Source of the DNA: Aplidium turbinatum
Lineage: Eukaryota > Chordata > Ascidiacea > Aplousobranchia > Polyclinidae
Assembly (NCBI GenBank): GCA_918807975.1
Contig: OU964923.1
Location: 24,471,235 to 24,535,234 of the forward strand
DNA length: 64,000 bases
Direction: 5' to 3'
Positions 11,967 to 25,200 of the stretch are shown here, piece by piece. The notes beneath the pieces were generated by a model. The model was not told where the DNA came from, searched no databases, and was given only the letters and a program-made list of their open reading frames with translations. Every line of letters begins with the position of its first letter. Positions within the stretch are counted from its first letter, which is position 1. A program made the position numbers and the translations under genes.

Positions 11967-12574
11967 CAGTGGCGCCGGCAGGGGGGGGCAGACGGGGCAG
12001 CTGCCCCCCCAATGTTTTGGACTTCACCTTTTTAATTATTTTTTTTTATTATTACATATATTTTTTTTTTAATATTTGGATCCCAACCTGAAGTCAACTC
12101 AAGTTTGCAAGGGGGGGGGGGGGGGGTTAGGGCTAGAAATCTCTCTCTTTTATTTTAACTTTTTCTTTGTGCTGTAGTTATAGTTATTATTATGATTTTG
12201 TGATTATAGTCGCAGCCCAGCAGATTGGTTCTTGCTTAGGTTGGCTATTTCATTTTTAGTTGTGTAATATATCATCTTTTCACCTCATGCGGTTGTAATT
12301 CTTTAGCTTAGTTTAATTTGTTTGCTGCATAAGCATAGGCCTAAGGGTCATTTGCTTCCACAGTGTAACATCACTTTTGTGAAAATAAAAGTTGTGTGAG
12401 CGAAATCAAAACTTTCCTATCTGGAAATTAGGTTGTCTGTTGGGTTACAGAAAAACATTTACATTCTCCCTTTGTCTGCAGCGTCCGGAAAAAACAAGTC
12501 TATTAACTATTTTAGATTCTGACAGTTTTCAGACTCAAAAGGAGTCTATGCCTTTTTTAGTCATACAGTGGAGC

Positions 12575-14083
12575 CAGGGCCGGATTAACTATAGTAGCAG
12601 ATGTAGCAGCTGCTACGGGCCCCGCGCTTCACAAGGCCCCGCGCTTGGTGAGCAAAACGTTTTTTTATTGTAAAAAACTGACAAACATAGTTGGTAAGTA
12701 ATTTTTGCTTTAAAACTGGAATGGTATGGGAGCATATTACAGTTGTGGGATTAAATTACTTAGCCCCAACGTCTTATCCCTTCCTAATTATTGTAAACTT
12801 TAAAAAACGGTAATTTCCTTTGGAGGCAACTGCCTGATCCAGTGCCACGAGCCCACGATACTAGTTGTTTGAAAGATTATTCGACTGTACTGTACACCAG
12901 TGAGAAGAGTATCAATCTTGCCGATTGCCTTGAACATAATTATTACAACGCGCCCAACATGAGCGGGAAATATAACGGAGTAGGCCTACAGGCATTTGTC
13001 AAAAAACAAAAAAAAATTGGTGCTGTTGCAGAATATATTCCATGCTATGGTCATTCGTTGAATTTAGTTGGTGTATGTGCTGCACAATCGTGTCCAGAAA
13101 CAGCTCAGTTCTTTGACTTCGTTGAAAATATCTATGTAGGCTATTCTTTGCTGCTTCAACACACCAGTGGTCCGTACTGGAGTGTTTAGGTGGTGGAGTG
13201 CTAAAGAAGCTCTCTGAAACACGATGGTCCGGAAGAACTGATGCCATTAAGGTAATTAAAGAACGTTTTCTTTTCAAAAAGGAGGCACTGGGTAACTTGC
13301 AAATAACCAAGTGCAAAAGGCAGAATGTCGAGAGCAGGCAAATGGACTCCTCGAGAAACTGGAGTTGCTCGAAATTGGAATTTTAGTGGTTTTTTGAAAT
13401 AGCTTACCCGATTGCTTCCAGGCAAGTCAAGCCTCTCTTCAAACAGAGCGGCAAAATCTCAACATTGCTTCAGCGTTGTGTGCCTCTTTGGCAGGATCCC
13501 TACAGACTTTCAGAGAACAATTCGCTAAGTTTGAGTCAGAGGCGCATAAGCTGACTCAAGTGCCGGATTACCGACCAACAAGCACAAGAAGAATTGTCCA
13601 AAATCGAACGCACAACGAGAATGTAGGCAGTGGCCGTTCAGTTTCAGATGCAATGGATATCAACTAAAGACATATTCCCGGTGGAAGTTTTCCTTGCAGT
13701 ATTGGACAGCCTACAATTTGCGCTGGAGCAACGTCGCAAGGCATACACCAATTCGTAAAGCACATTGCTATTGATTGCTCCTCTACAGAACTCAACTATT
13801 TCACTTTGATTAAAGAAAACAATATTGACACTAAGCTTCCTAACGTTGACAAGTTTGTTACCCATTTATTTATGTATGATGGTAACTGATTGTACTGGAG
13901 AGAGATCATTTTCAAAATTGAAGTTGATTAAAAACTAGCCTATCTGCGAAACACGATGGGGCAAGAGCGGCTACACTATAATCAAAAAATATCAAATCTA
14001 TAAAATATTCAATTACTTCCCAGTCATTATCTGTACATCAAATCAATCTGCTACAGGCCCCGCACTTGGTTAATCCGGCACTG
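12575..14083 (+). mobile_element. Decayed hAT element nested in the larger hAT
   Basis: The ends are CAGGGCCGGATTAACTA and TGGTTAATCCGGCACTG, flanked by the exact 8-bp duplication agtggagc at 12567-12574 and 14084-14091. On the plus strand it keeps scattered hAT transposase motifs: NAPNMSGKYNGV then AEYIPCYGHSLNLVGVCAA (12945-13095), KKLSETRWSGRTDAIKV (about 13201-13255), and a C-terminal GERSFSKLKLIKN (about 13900-13935). Several frame changes and stops separate them, so it is inactive. A relative with the same type of ends is at 44018-44866. Confidence 0.9.
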
Positions 14084-14792
14084 AGTGGAGCCCGTATTTC
14101 TGAAATTGTGTTATTTTTAACTTTTAACGCATCGAAAATAGCCTGTGTTGTCGGATTCTTTCCAGTTGATTAATTATTGCGAGATTACATTTGTGTATAC
14201 ATTGGAATAGCAAAGTTTGACGTTGATTCTAATTTCTATGCTAAATGGGTTCACTTGTTTGTAAACGTATTTCTTTGTGTCAATTTCTTGAAAATTTGTT
14301 GTATTGTGAAATATTCAGCATTAACGTTAACGAACAGCCTTTCTATGCAACTGTAACGTTTTTACATTCAGCATCAGGAATAGCCTTTTTCCTAATCCAT
14401 CGCTTCAAATAGAAGAACTTTCCATTATTTCTCAAATTCAGCAATAATAGCTCAGCTACGCGAATATTCCTTTGGGTCACGTATTAATGAATAGAATTGT
14501 TCAGCAGTTTAGAAATAGATTACTGCATTTGTTAACTGAGCTATTGAAATGAAGTCTTGATCGTAATTTAAGAAAGGTCATGTTAGATTTTCTAGAGTAG
14601 GCTATTTGTTAATTATGATTCTATTTGAATAAGTCGTGATATAATGCTTAGGCGTATCACCTTGTAAATGAATTCTGGAAAAAGGTTTGTCAAATGTCAA
14701 CGAATGAGAATTTTGTTAAACCGTGCAATCAGTGTTCTTTATTTAGAGCAGTGATTCAGTAAATCTTAATATTTACCAACTAAAATTCTACA

Positions 14793-17700
14793 ATGGACTT
14801 AAAAGATTATAAATTTGATCCTGCCTTCCCTTTACCAAAATGTCGTGAAGCAAGTAATTATGTTATTAGTAAAGGACGAATTAAAACTGTCAAGGCCAAC
14901 TATCCGAAAGTTAAAGGTAGAAAATTTCGCTCACAATGGTTTGATGACTATCTCTGGCTGGAGTATTCAGAAGCTAAGGATGCCGCATTTTGCTTTCCTT
15001 GTCGAGTGTTCAACAGCTTGGTATGTTATAGTCCTATCAAGTGTTAATATTATTTAAAGTTTATTAAACTGCAATTATGCACCACCGGTGTTAAATGATT
15101 ATTTGTTCTTAATATTTCTTCTTCCTATTCACAAGGATTTTATGCACAATTGTATAAATTGTAAGACCTCCGTCCCCGTGAGGAAGATTGTACATTTTTT
15201 ACATCGATTCAACGCCCTACAACGTTGAATCGATGTAAAAAGCAGCAGAATTAGCTGGCTGGGGTTTGTGTTTTAATTGATTATTTTTACTTTTAGTGAA
15301 GCTTGTTTTTACGTCTAATAAACGTAGAAACATGTTGACTTTAACTGTAGCCTATTGTTCCGTCATACTGCATTTTTGGTATCTTAATAAGAAATACAGT
15401 ATAAGAATTGTTGGCTAACTTTGTGTTTTAAACTTATCATTTGATATTGTGCATTCTCCTGATGAAATCTTCGTGGAAAGGAAAAAGAAATATTTAGAAT
15501 AAAAAATAATTTGCAGAGCATTTATTGCAGTTGAACTATGCCTGGTGGCCGTCACAGTAAATTTGTTCTATTAACTTTTATTGGCCTCAATGCTCGCAAT
15601 GTCATAAGGCTACGCATGTGGCCGCCTCTGTGTTTGATATATCAACTATGTCTTGACATCTGTATTTTGTAAGCATGGAAAAACGTTTTCACAGCGTTTC
15701 AGTGCAGTATTTGATAATTTTTCTATCAACTGACAGCCTAGTCCAAATCATGAGGCATATTTTACTAACAGACTGTTGGAAAATCAGAAAGTGCCTTTGT
15801 GAAAAATGGTTTTTCAAACTGGAAAAAAGCTACGCAAAATTTCGCTAGCCATGATAGCTGCAAGTCCCATGCGGAATCAAACTGTGAATGGATATCTTGG
15901 AAGGCTTCAAACCGCGTTGATGTTCTTTTGGATAAGCAAAAAGCAGAACAACTCAGTTATCATGAAGAAATGGTATGTTTAATATTAATTATGTAATTAT
16001 TGATATCATTATTTGCTTGTTAGTTTTCATTGTCAATTTACATGTGAGTGGCAAACTTTCCATGCAAGTCTGTGGTAAGCGTGCATAATAGGCTATACTC
16101 CATGCAAATGAAAGGTAGCCTAAACAGTGGATGCTACTATTTCTAACGATGTCACTGTGTTGCAGGTAAACAAAAACAGACATGTCTTGGGTCGTATAGT
16201 TTCGTTAACAAGTTTGTTAGGAAAACTGTCACTACCTTTTCGTGGCCATAGCGACGACCTTGCGGCGGAAAATAAAGGATTATTTCGAGAAATTTTAGAA
16301 TTCGCTGCTGAAGGCGATGTGCTTCTTTCTGAACATCTCGCAAGTGCACCAGGTAATTTTGCACAAACTTTCTCAATATTTAAAATAGATCATAACCGTA
16401 TGTGGGTCTTTAAGGTAGCCTACCACTGACAGCATAAAATGAGATACGAATATTGAAATAACGGCTAAACAGCCTATTGCAAGTTTTTTACTAAAGTAGG
16501 CTATTGTTGATAATAAATAATAGCCTAACATTTTTTCTCATGTTAAAGGTATTAATAAAATTTAGCAATGCTCTCCTTCAAAAAATGAAACATGCAGATG
16601 CATTGACTGACTCAGCTCTCTCTATTTGTACTTGACCAGATATCAAGGGTGTTTGTGCTTAATTGACCAACATTTTTTGTGCAGGCAATTGCTCCTACTT
16701 GAGCCACCAGACACAAAATGAGATGATAGAGTTGGTGTCAAACGCTATAACTGAAGAAGTAGTCCGTCAAATCAAAGATTCTGAATTTTTCTGCATAATG
16801 GCTGATGAAACTATGGATTGTGCACATGACGAGCAGCTTTCCCTTATTGTGCGTTATGTTTACAATGGTACCGTTGAAGAACGATTGCTCGCGATGATTA
16901 AAGTCGACGACACATGTGCTGCTACTCTGTTTATGATCATAAAGAAGACACTTGAGAATCATGGTTTGGATGTGTCCAAAATTAGAGAGCAATGTTACGA
17001 TGGCGCGGCAAATGTGAGTGGAAAACACAATGGTCTTCAAGCGCGGATTCAAGAGTTATCTCCATCGGCGCTATTTGTGCACTGTTATGCACATTGTTTG
17101 AATTTAGTGCTGGTGCAGAGTGTCTCCGACAATATCATTGCAAGAAATTTTTTTGGACAAGTTCAAAATCTTTATGTGTTTTTGGAAACTTGCTCTATGC
17201 GCCACGAACTGTTCCAAAGAATGCAAAAATTACATTGCAGTGGGCAGGTAAAAACACTGAAAAAGCTGTCCGACACAAGGTGGGCATGCCGTATCGATTC
17301 TATATGTGTCATAGACAGCACACTTCCTGCTATCCTTTCCACTCTTGATGAAATCTTAATAAATGGGAAAAAAAGTGCTATATGCAGCCAGGCACGAGGA
17401 CTTCGTCACTGCATCGACTTTGAATTTGTGCTTTCCTTAAAAGTAAGGAAAATGATTTCTTATATTTCGATTAGTATTCGTATACGCGTGATCTATTAAC
17501 TATACTTTCGAAAAGGAAAACTTTTCAAACAAGTAGCTATAAATGTTCGTCGAATTCAATGGACCTTACCTTTATTGGCTATTTGTGCATTTCAGGTGTT
17601 CAAATGCCTTCTTTCTTTAACCAAAGGAGTGTCAGATAAACTCCAAAGCAAAACGTTGGATGTAGTATCTGGCTTTGATCGAGTGGAAGACCTGCTTGCA

Positions 17701-18569
17701 ACAGTCAAAACTCTTCGCAATGACGAGAAGTTTGAGGAATTTTTCAAGGAAGCCGTAGCAGTGTGCCAGGAGTATACCATTAGCGGTTTTCCGATCGATG
17801 CTGACAGCTGGGGTAGCCCACGAAAGAGAAAAATTCCAAATCGACTTGACGAAAATTGTCATACTGTCGCTAACCTTACTGGAAAAGATCGCTTCCGCGT
17901 GCAGTTTTACTTTCAGGTTTGTGATAGTTTGATAGCAGTCGATATGTAATGTAGCACGCGTTCCGCCCAAGTAAATTTGATATTTTGTAGGCTACTCCGA
18001 AATTACTCTGCGAATCTGCTCTCACTTCTTTATATTCACCATGCCTTTTTATATTTCAGGTTCTTGATATCATGCAGCAAACGATAATATCACGATTTAA
18101 TCAGACAAGTTCATTTGTGCTACGCGGTCTAGGATATTTAGCTCCAAGACGATTGCGGACGAAAGATGCCATAGCCCACATTATGAAGGCAGCCGAGTGG
18201 TATCGTGACGACCTCAATCTGTACGATCTCAAATTGCAACTGCTACTACTGCAAAACGCTAGTTTTTTAGACCCAGATACAACATTGATAGATTTATACC
18301 GCATAATTCGTGTCGAGGGCAATTGCTACAGCAATGTTGTGATTCTAATCAAACTGGTACTTTCGTTGCCCGTCACTTCATGCTCAGCTGAAAGATCGTT
18401 TTCAAAATTGAAAATTGTTAAATCGCGACTTAGAACCACCATGAGTCAAGATCGCTTAAACAATCTGATAATAATGTCATCAGAATCAGACCTATGTGAA
18501 AAGCTAGATTTGAATGTGTTGATAGAAAAATTTGCCTCGGCTAGTGCAAGGCGAATGATGCTATATTAA
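14793..18569 (+). CDS. hAT transposase with TTF zinc finger, six exons
   Basis: Cuts and pastes the surrounding element in the nucleus. Proposed exons are 14793-15020, 15772-15972, 16166-16352, 16685-17442, 17596-17916 and 18060-18569. All introns are GT..AG, junction phases agree at every join, and the sum is 734 codons plus stop TAA. Exons 1-2 give a TTF-type zinc finger (RSQWFDDYLWLEY, FCFPCRVF, GFSNWKKA, H..S..H). Exons 3-4 give a DUF4371-like region. The DDE-like residues fall in ADETMDCAHDEQLS and CYDGAANVSGKHNGLQ, with the KKLSDTRWACR motif after them. The last exon carries the dimerisation motif SCSAERSFSKLKIVKSRL. This domain order matches ZMYM1-like hAT transposases. The start at 14793 is the first ATG of the frame; an extra 5' exon cannot be excluded. 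No inactivating change is visible. Confidence 0.88.
15196..15241. repeat. Palindromic MITE family P, copy in hAT intron
   Basis: Inverted arms TTTTTACATCGATTCAACG (15196-15214) and CGTTGAATCGATGTAAAAA (15223-15241) form a near-perfect hairpin, with TTAGCTGGCTGGGG to the right as in other copies. It lies in the first intron of the hAT transposase. Confidence 0.75.
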
Positions 18570-19259
18570 AGTAACGTTTACGTTCTATTTATGAAATTAC
18601 TATCGACATTGTTAGTTGTAACGTAGTTGTCAGTCAGCTTGTCATTTTTAAAAAGAAGTTTATTCCCATTGCCAGTATATGTAGTGCACTATTAATAATG
18701 CTTCTAAAATTTACCCTCAATTAAGTATTCAGTTATTCGCACTTTTCTCACGCTAACTTTTACCAAAAATGTGAGTAAATATTACAAAAAATTTAGTAAT
18801 ATTTACTCAAAAGTACAGGTAAAATGTAGCCTACCACGAGAAAAGTGGAAATATCTGAAAACCAATGGTAAAAAAATTTTAGTACAGATTTTAACGGTGC
18901 AGCCTGTTCTCTTTTGTTATTGTGAATTGACGCAAGAAGAAAGTTGTGTACAAATACTGTATTATTCCTCAAGTTTGAAGTTGTGAAGAATGAATATGTA
19001 TTTCGAGTTACCGGTAAGACAGATTATCCACTGCATTTCTAGAGAGTCAAGGTAAATTACGATACTGCCAATTTAGTTTAGTGCAAATGAGATTGAAACT
19101 ATAGGCAGGCCATAACCCATGCAAGAGAACTTAACTGTTACAAGCACCTAGCATCAAGTCAATTTATTTTGTTCCGATAGATCAGACATGTCAAAAATGT
19201 GTGACTTTAGGTAGGCTATAGGCTATTGCAGTAGAAAGCAAGAGAAATTAAATAGAATA

Positions 19260-22200
19260 TCACTGTCCAGCAGTAATATTTTGCCCCTCCAATGTTGAAG
19301 GTCTGGCGGCGCCACTGGTGTTGGGTAACTGTTCGTGTTTTGTATCAGGCAGAAAGAAATACAACATCGCAGAAACAAACGTTGCCGTTCCAATTCCTAA
19401 GAAAGGTGTAGTAATGTTTCCATTTTCTCCTGTAAAAATATATATTGTAAATAAACAATAAATATTATTAATATCATTTGTCTATCCCGCTTCACCCCAA
19501 GATAAGTTAGTTGGCTCTTAAAAAGGCAACTGGCAGACATTGACTTCCATCTTTAATTGCCCGATTACTTGGCGATTGTTGAGATGAAAAGTACCAACGG
19601 TAGTCCTTGTAGCACTGAGAGGTATAGTCTCCACATCTTTGAATACTCTGTTACTTTTCAAGTGACAGCAATCATAGAAGGGGAATCGAAATCGTGCATC
19701 AAGCCTTGCATGATAGCTAAGTAGAGAATTACAAACTGGACTTATTATTTTAAACGAAATTTTTGAAACTTGTTGGACTACACGCACACAGCCTCATTTC
19801 TTTTTTTATATTCAAAAATAGTTTACAAGTTTGAGAACTACACTGGGTTATCTTCATCTTAAAAGATTGTCGTTTAACAAGGTAATATAATTAGGTTACA
19901 TGACTTGTATCATTTGCTTTTGTCTTGATTTTATACATTATGTTAACTTTTATTTGACCAAACTATATTTGTCTGTTGTTATTGACTTTTTATTTTTAAT
20001 TGATCAAAACGTTGCAGAAAATGAAACTTGATTGTGGAAATTTCATCCTCAGACTGGAGAAGCTTTTTTGGAAACGTAATTTTACCACAGTTTTGCATTA
20101 CTGTAAAAGCTTTGAACCACTGACGCAGACCCGGTCACCGAGTTTGACAGAGTGAAGTTTCCTCATTTTGTTGAAGTGATGTTCTCTGTGAAAATCTCTC
20201 CTGGGTGCCGCTGAATGAAGAGCGCTGTCCTAAAGTGCTTGTGCAGCTCATATCCAAAGAGTCGATCCAGCTCATTGTTCATTCTTTGTTAATTAGTTTT
20301 TGAATTTGGATTATTTTTTTTTATTTCAAGATAATGAAAAGAAACAAAAATAGCGTGTGTTTTAAAACTAAAAGCAAAACATTCAAAGCTACTTTTGTAT
20401 CAAGTACGTTTAAGCTAATAATTGATTCAAAATATCATTAGCTTATTACCTGCAAATATTACGAAGGGAGATATCACAGAGCCCATTTTCGATACAGCAT
20501 TTATCATTCCAGAAGTCGACTGTCGGGTGTTTGTCGGAAACAGCTCTCCAACATAAATGGCAATTAATGCGAAACAAGCTGAGTTAAACAGTTTGCTTAT
20601 CATAGTAAGCACAGTCACTGCAGTACTGCTGCTCCCTGATAACACAGAGGAAAACATTAAGCAAAAATGAGCTACAATTGTCACAAACTCTTGCATTTAT
20701 AAACATTAAACAACACGTATCTTGATAACCTCTCTTGGTATGAAACAAAAGTGAGACTAACGATTTTCACATAGGACCGCATCCCAATTAGAACGAAAGA
20801 TGGACGACTGGATTTCGTTTTACATGGTAAAGCAGACTGTCTGCCATCGGTGGTGACTGAGCAGAAGTATAGTATATCACATATTTACTTTCAGAGAACA
20901 GGCCTTATACTCTACAGTAGTGCAGTCCCTAATCAGAACATTTATCTCCAACGCAACGCAAATTTAAGCAAGAAAGCTTATTCAAAGATCTGTTGTGTGT
21001 TTGATTGTAAACGGTATATTATTACTTAATTTAAAACTTATCACTTCTTCATTACTTCAGTATATGTTGTAAATGCGGCAATTCTTGTGATAGAAGTTTT
21101 TTAAATCTAACATATTGACAGATGAGTCTACATATAAGGCCAAAGATGGTTGACCGACCAATTGGAATTGGCTTGATTACAATGCAATTGCCAAGCACTG
21201 TTCTAAAACTGAACAAAAACAGCGTTAAACCTGTTACATTACGTCATTTTGTTGTCGCAATATAAAACTTTAATTTTCTGATTCGATTACGGTTTTGTCA
21301 GACTTGCTTATGTACTAGTACCTAGCCAGGCTTAAACTTACACATCGCAGCAAAAGGTGAAGCGCTCAAACATATTGCAATCAAAACTGTCAAAAGCATG
21401 TAATAGTTTCGGCCTCCACCAATGGTTGAACCGATGAAAAACAAAACAATTCCTCCGCATTCAACAACACCACCATAAAACATGTTCCAGAGTCTATTTC
21501 CACTCAATTTATCATTACTGAGGGCCAGAACGTACCAAATCATAGTTGTCAAGAACCTGTAATGATATAAAACAAGTTGACAGACACTTCTGTCTCTCAA
21601 TCTTAAACCTTACTTCTTGCAGTCTTCTCGGACACTGAAATTCTTCATTAGAATTTATATCTCTTTGTCTTAGCCTATGGTGACACTGTTGTAAGTTTGA
21701 AACTTGGCAGGCTACAAACATTTTTTTACTAAAAAATAAATAAGTAAACATTGACATAAAACCCCACACAATCAGTCTAAAGCAGTGCCCTATAGCAAAA
21801 GAAACACTCTGGATTGGTGACTGAACTATTCGTATCAAAATAAGTTGGCTACAGCAAAGAAAAATAGTTTTAACACGTATATCGATAGGATTTAGATTGG
21901 ACATATTTCCAAGAGCTGATATGACTAGATTTGAATATATTTTCATTCAATTTCAATCAAGGAAAGGTTATTCAACTTTCTGGAATTCATTTAAGCAACG
22001 CAGGTTACGTAGGCTATTTCCAACACTGTGCAGTGTGCAACTATTCATTTAACTGCACCTTATAGCGGATGAAATAAGTAACATACAAAAACACTTCAAC
22101 AAACTTCACGACCAACCTCGGCGTCTGGACTTGGGTGAGTAAATTAAATCTCTACAAGTATGAAAAACTTTCAAGACAAAGCTTTCAAAGAGATTGTCTT

Positions 22201-25200
22201 ATTTCAAAGCCTAATCCCGTTAGCTGAGTGATTATGCGCACGCCTCAAGATCAATCGGCTTTGGTGGTTCGGCTCTCGGGGTGTGCGCTTGAGCAACGCA
22301 TCTCCATTCTCCTTTCAGGACTACTCTCCATTCAGCGGCACCCTTTGGATGGAATAATTTCTAGTCAACAATTATCGGAAACTTTACTTAGCCAATATCG
22401 GTGACCGGCCCTGTGTCAGTGGTTTAAAGCCTCTACTGTCTACAAGTATGCAAAACTACTAGAAATAACCTATCAAAGGCTTTGTCAGTCAGAGAATAAA
22501 GTTTCAAAACTAAACCAATCACATCTTTGTAGAAAAGGCAGTAGGCTATAGGCCATCAAGCTTGGATCTCTCTCTAATTTTAAAACGTCACTTCAGGGTG
22601 TCACAGTGCCCTTTATTCACATTTTGTTTTACATTTATTTTACAAAAGTAGCCTATGCGTTTTTCAAGAGGAAAACAGATCATTCACAACAATTTTGTTT
22701 GCCAATATTTAATAATTGGTTTTTACATACCAAGAGTATGCTGTAGAAATCATAGCCCAGATCAACAAAGGAGCTTTACACATTTTCTTTATTTCTATCA
22801 TTGTTTTTTTAGCACTTTTCCTGCAAACTTCTTTTTCTTTTGACACCAACATTTCGATCTCATCTGTGGCAGGAAGTCCGTTCATTCTTGCAATTTTATT
22901 TAACAAAGCCTTTGATTGCTTTGGTGTTCCGTTATTCAAAAGCCAAAGTGGAGATTCATCAATGAGCCTATTGGAAACATTGAATATTTAGATAGATTGA
23001 TCAGAACTGAAGATGCACTGAATAAGTGCGAAATATATTTTCTGTAACATCTACTGACAACTGATCCCTGTTACCTTAGCAATTGAGGTTTTAGCTATTT
23101 AGATACTGTAGATAGTTTAATAACAAGCTATGGACCAGATGTTCTTAACCGAGGTTCAAGGATCTTCAAGGGGTCTGCAAAGCAATTTCAGGGAATCCGT
23201 GAAAGTTTCCGAGTCTGGAGCATGATTGATGAATTACGACATTTAAAATGTATTTGTGCTTTATTTGTGTATCACAATGGTTGTCGAACTGTGGATCACG
23301 ATGCCCCAATGCGTCATTTGAAATTTCAACGGCCATCGCACAAAGGTTTTGTTTTTTAACTAAAAAAAAAAAAACTTCATATGAAAGAGTTCAGTTTTTT
23401 TATAAGGCTGTGTATTAATTAAGGTGTCCCATTTTTGGGTCGACGCTTCAAATTTTTTGCTCTCACCTTCCATGTGCTGTGTATTGGTGAAAAAACTACA
23501 GGTGTATAAATAATAATTAATAAATAACAGTGAAGCTGTCCAAGATGATAAGAAATTAAAAAAAATTCAGGTAGGCCAACGTCTCAATATTTTTTATTGT
23601 TACTTTTCCAAGCACCGTGGCCTGATTTGTTTTATAATTATAATTTATTAAATTATAGCTTGTTTTTGATGTTTTCTTCTGCAAATTTTATGATTTAATC
23701 ATAGAAATACTTTACGCTCTGCACTTACCACCAATATGGAATGTACAACACTCCCATAAATGACGTTGCTCTTAAAAACCATCTCCAGTTTGGTATTAGA
23801 TAGGATAGCAGTGGAAAGATCATGTATCCAACGCCAAAACCAATTCCCAAAGCAAGATACATAGTTTTTCGATGTTTTGAAACAGTTGTTTCAATTCCTG
23901 CATAAATATAAAAGCCTCATTTCAAAAACTGTTAAATCGAAGTTGTTGGCTGTTATCAAATGGTAATTTCCTTTATGATACGCGGTACGCATCAGCCAAA
24001 GCCCAAAGTAGATAATAGTCTAAGCAAGAAAGTGGCTCACTTAAAGTTCCACTTCATGTTTGACCAACCTTGCAAAGAAAAATTGAAAAGTAATATTTCA
24101 TATAAAATAATAAATTTCGTGTACCAATGAAATACGGCCTATCCTTTCTAGCAGCAGCTTCCATTCATTAATAGTTCATCCGGTATGGTCACAAACTAAG
24201 AGTTGCCCCAGTGACTCAGTTTTTCAAGCGACCGAAAAACCATAAGATTGTCCAACCGTGTGGGACGCAGGCATCCAGTTACTGAACGCAGCACACTGGT
24301 AAAATAGCAATGTCGATGTTGTTACAGTAAGCACTGCGGCACCAAATCGATGCAAACTGCGCACTGTCTCTTCTTCAGTGCACATAATCTGCCTTTCTTC
24401 AAAAAGAAAAAATAGCTTTCTGCTGATCGAAAAACAAAGGATAAGGCCAAAGAATCATCTTTCGGTCCTCAGCTGAAGCATGCCAAACATTTCAATAGCA
24501 TTAGCTTGCGATGACACTTTTTTGATTTTGATTTTCTTGATATAGCCTACGTGATTGGTTTAATATTAACCTAAGATACTAACAGGGAAGAAGTCGAAGG
24601 ACAATAATTTTCTCTTTGTCTTGAAATTCAGCTTACGATCAACTTTCAGGTTGTGAAAATAGAAAGCGGCTGTCACAGTTTTGGTTTTGTGAGTTTCAGT
24701 CGCTAATTCTGGAGAAAAGTTAAGAGGGTTTGTGTAACTTTGCCCGGATGGTTTTCTTGATTTTTCCGTAATGTTGCGTAATGGGTAACTGCAAGATCAG
24801 GTCGTTTACATATGCGTATTTTACGGAAATTATGCTTAGTAGGTCGTAGATGTAGTTGCTGCAAAGAAGTGGAACCAAGACTAATCCCTGTAGGATAACA
24901 ATTTTCAGAGGTCTTAGTCTGCTTTTCTTTCAGTTACCGATGATGGGGGTGAAGCGTTTATTACTGACAAGCTTCATGATTACATTGACTATATCTTTGT
25001 CTGCAAGCAGAAGAAGAAACTCACAAATAAGTTACAACAAGTCCGCGTGCCATGCTGTGAAGTAGGCAACTGTTAAGTCAAGGAAAACAACGCGGACTTT
25101 CCATTTGACCTCAAATTAGTTCTAGATACTTTAGTCCTGAAGGCCTTTTGATCCACGATGGATTTTTGTGCCAAACCTCAGATTGTTTTATGGAAGGTAG

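Larger units (their letters stand above)
11967..19317 (+). mobile_element. Autonomous-looking hAT transposon, 7.35 kb
   Basis: The ends are CAGTGGCGCCGGCAG and CTGGCGGCGCCACTG, an imperfect terminal inverted repeat. An exact 8-bp target duplication, gtgttggg, lies at 11959-11966 and 19318-19325. The element contains a spliced transposase gene on the plus strand (14793-18569) whose reading frame is open throughout. A second, decayed hAT copy (12575-14083) sits in its 5' part, and a palindromic MITE lies in the first transposase intron. Without these inserts it would be about 5.8 kb. It interrupts the last coding exon of the SLC22-like transporter. The left subterminal region has a long G run near 12110. 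The matching duplication and open frame point to a recent insertion. Confidence 0.93.

Noticed and set aside
20140-20320. Additional transporter exon between 19429 and 20450
   Set aside because: The phases of the flanking exons already join perfectly (FA|GENGN) and no acceptor/donor pair with a matching frame was found.
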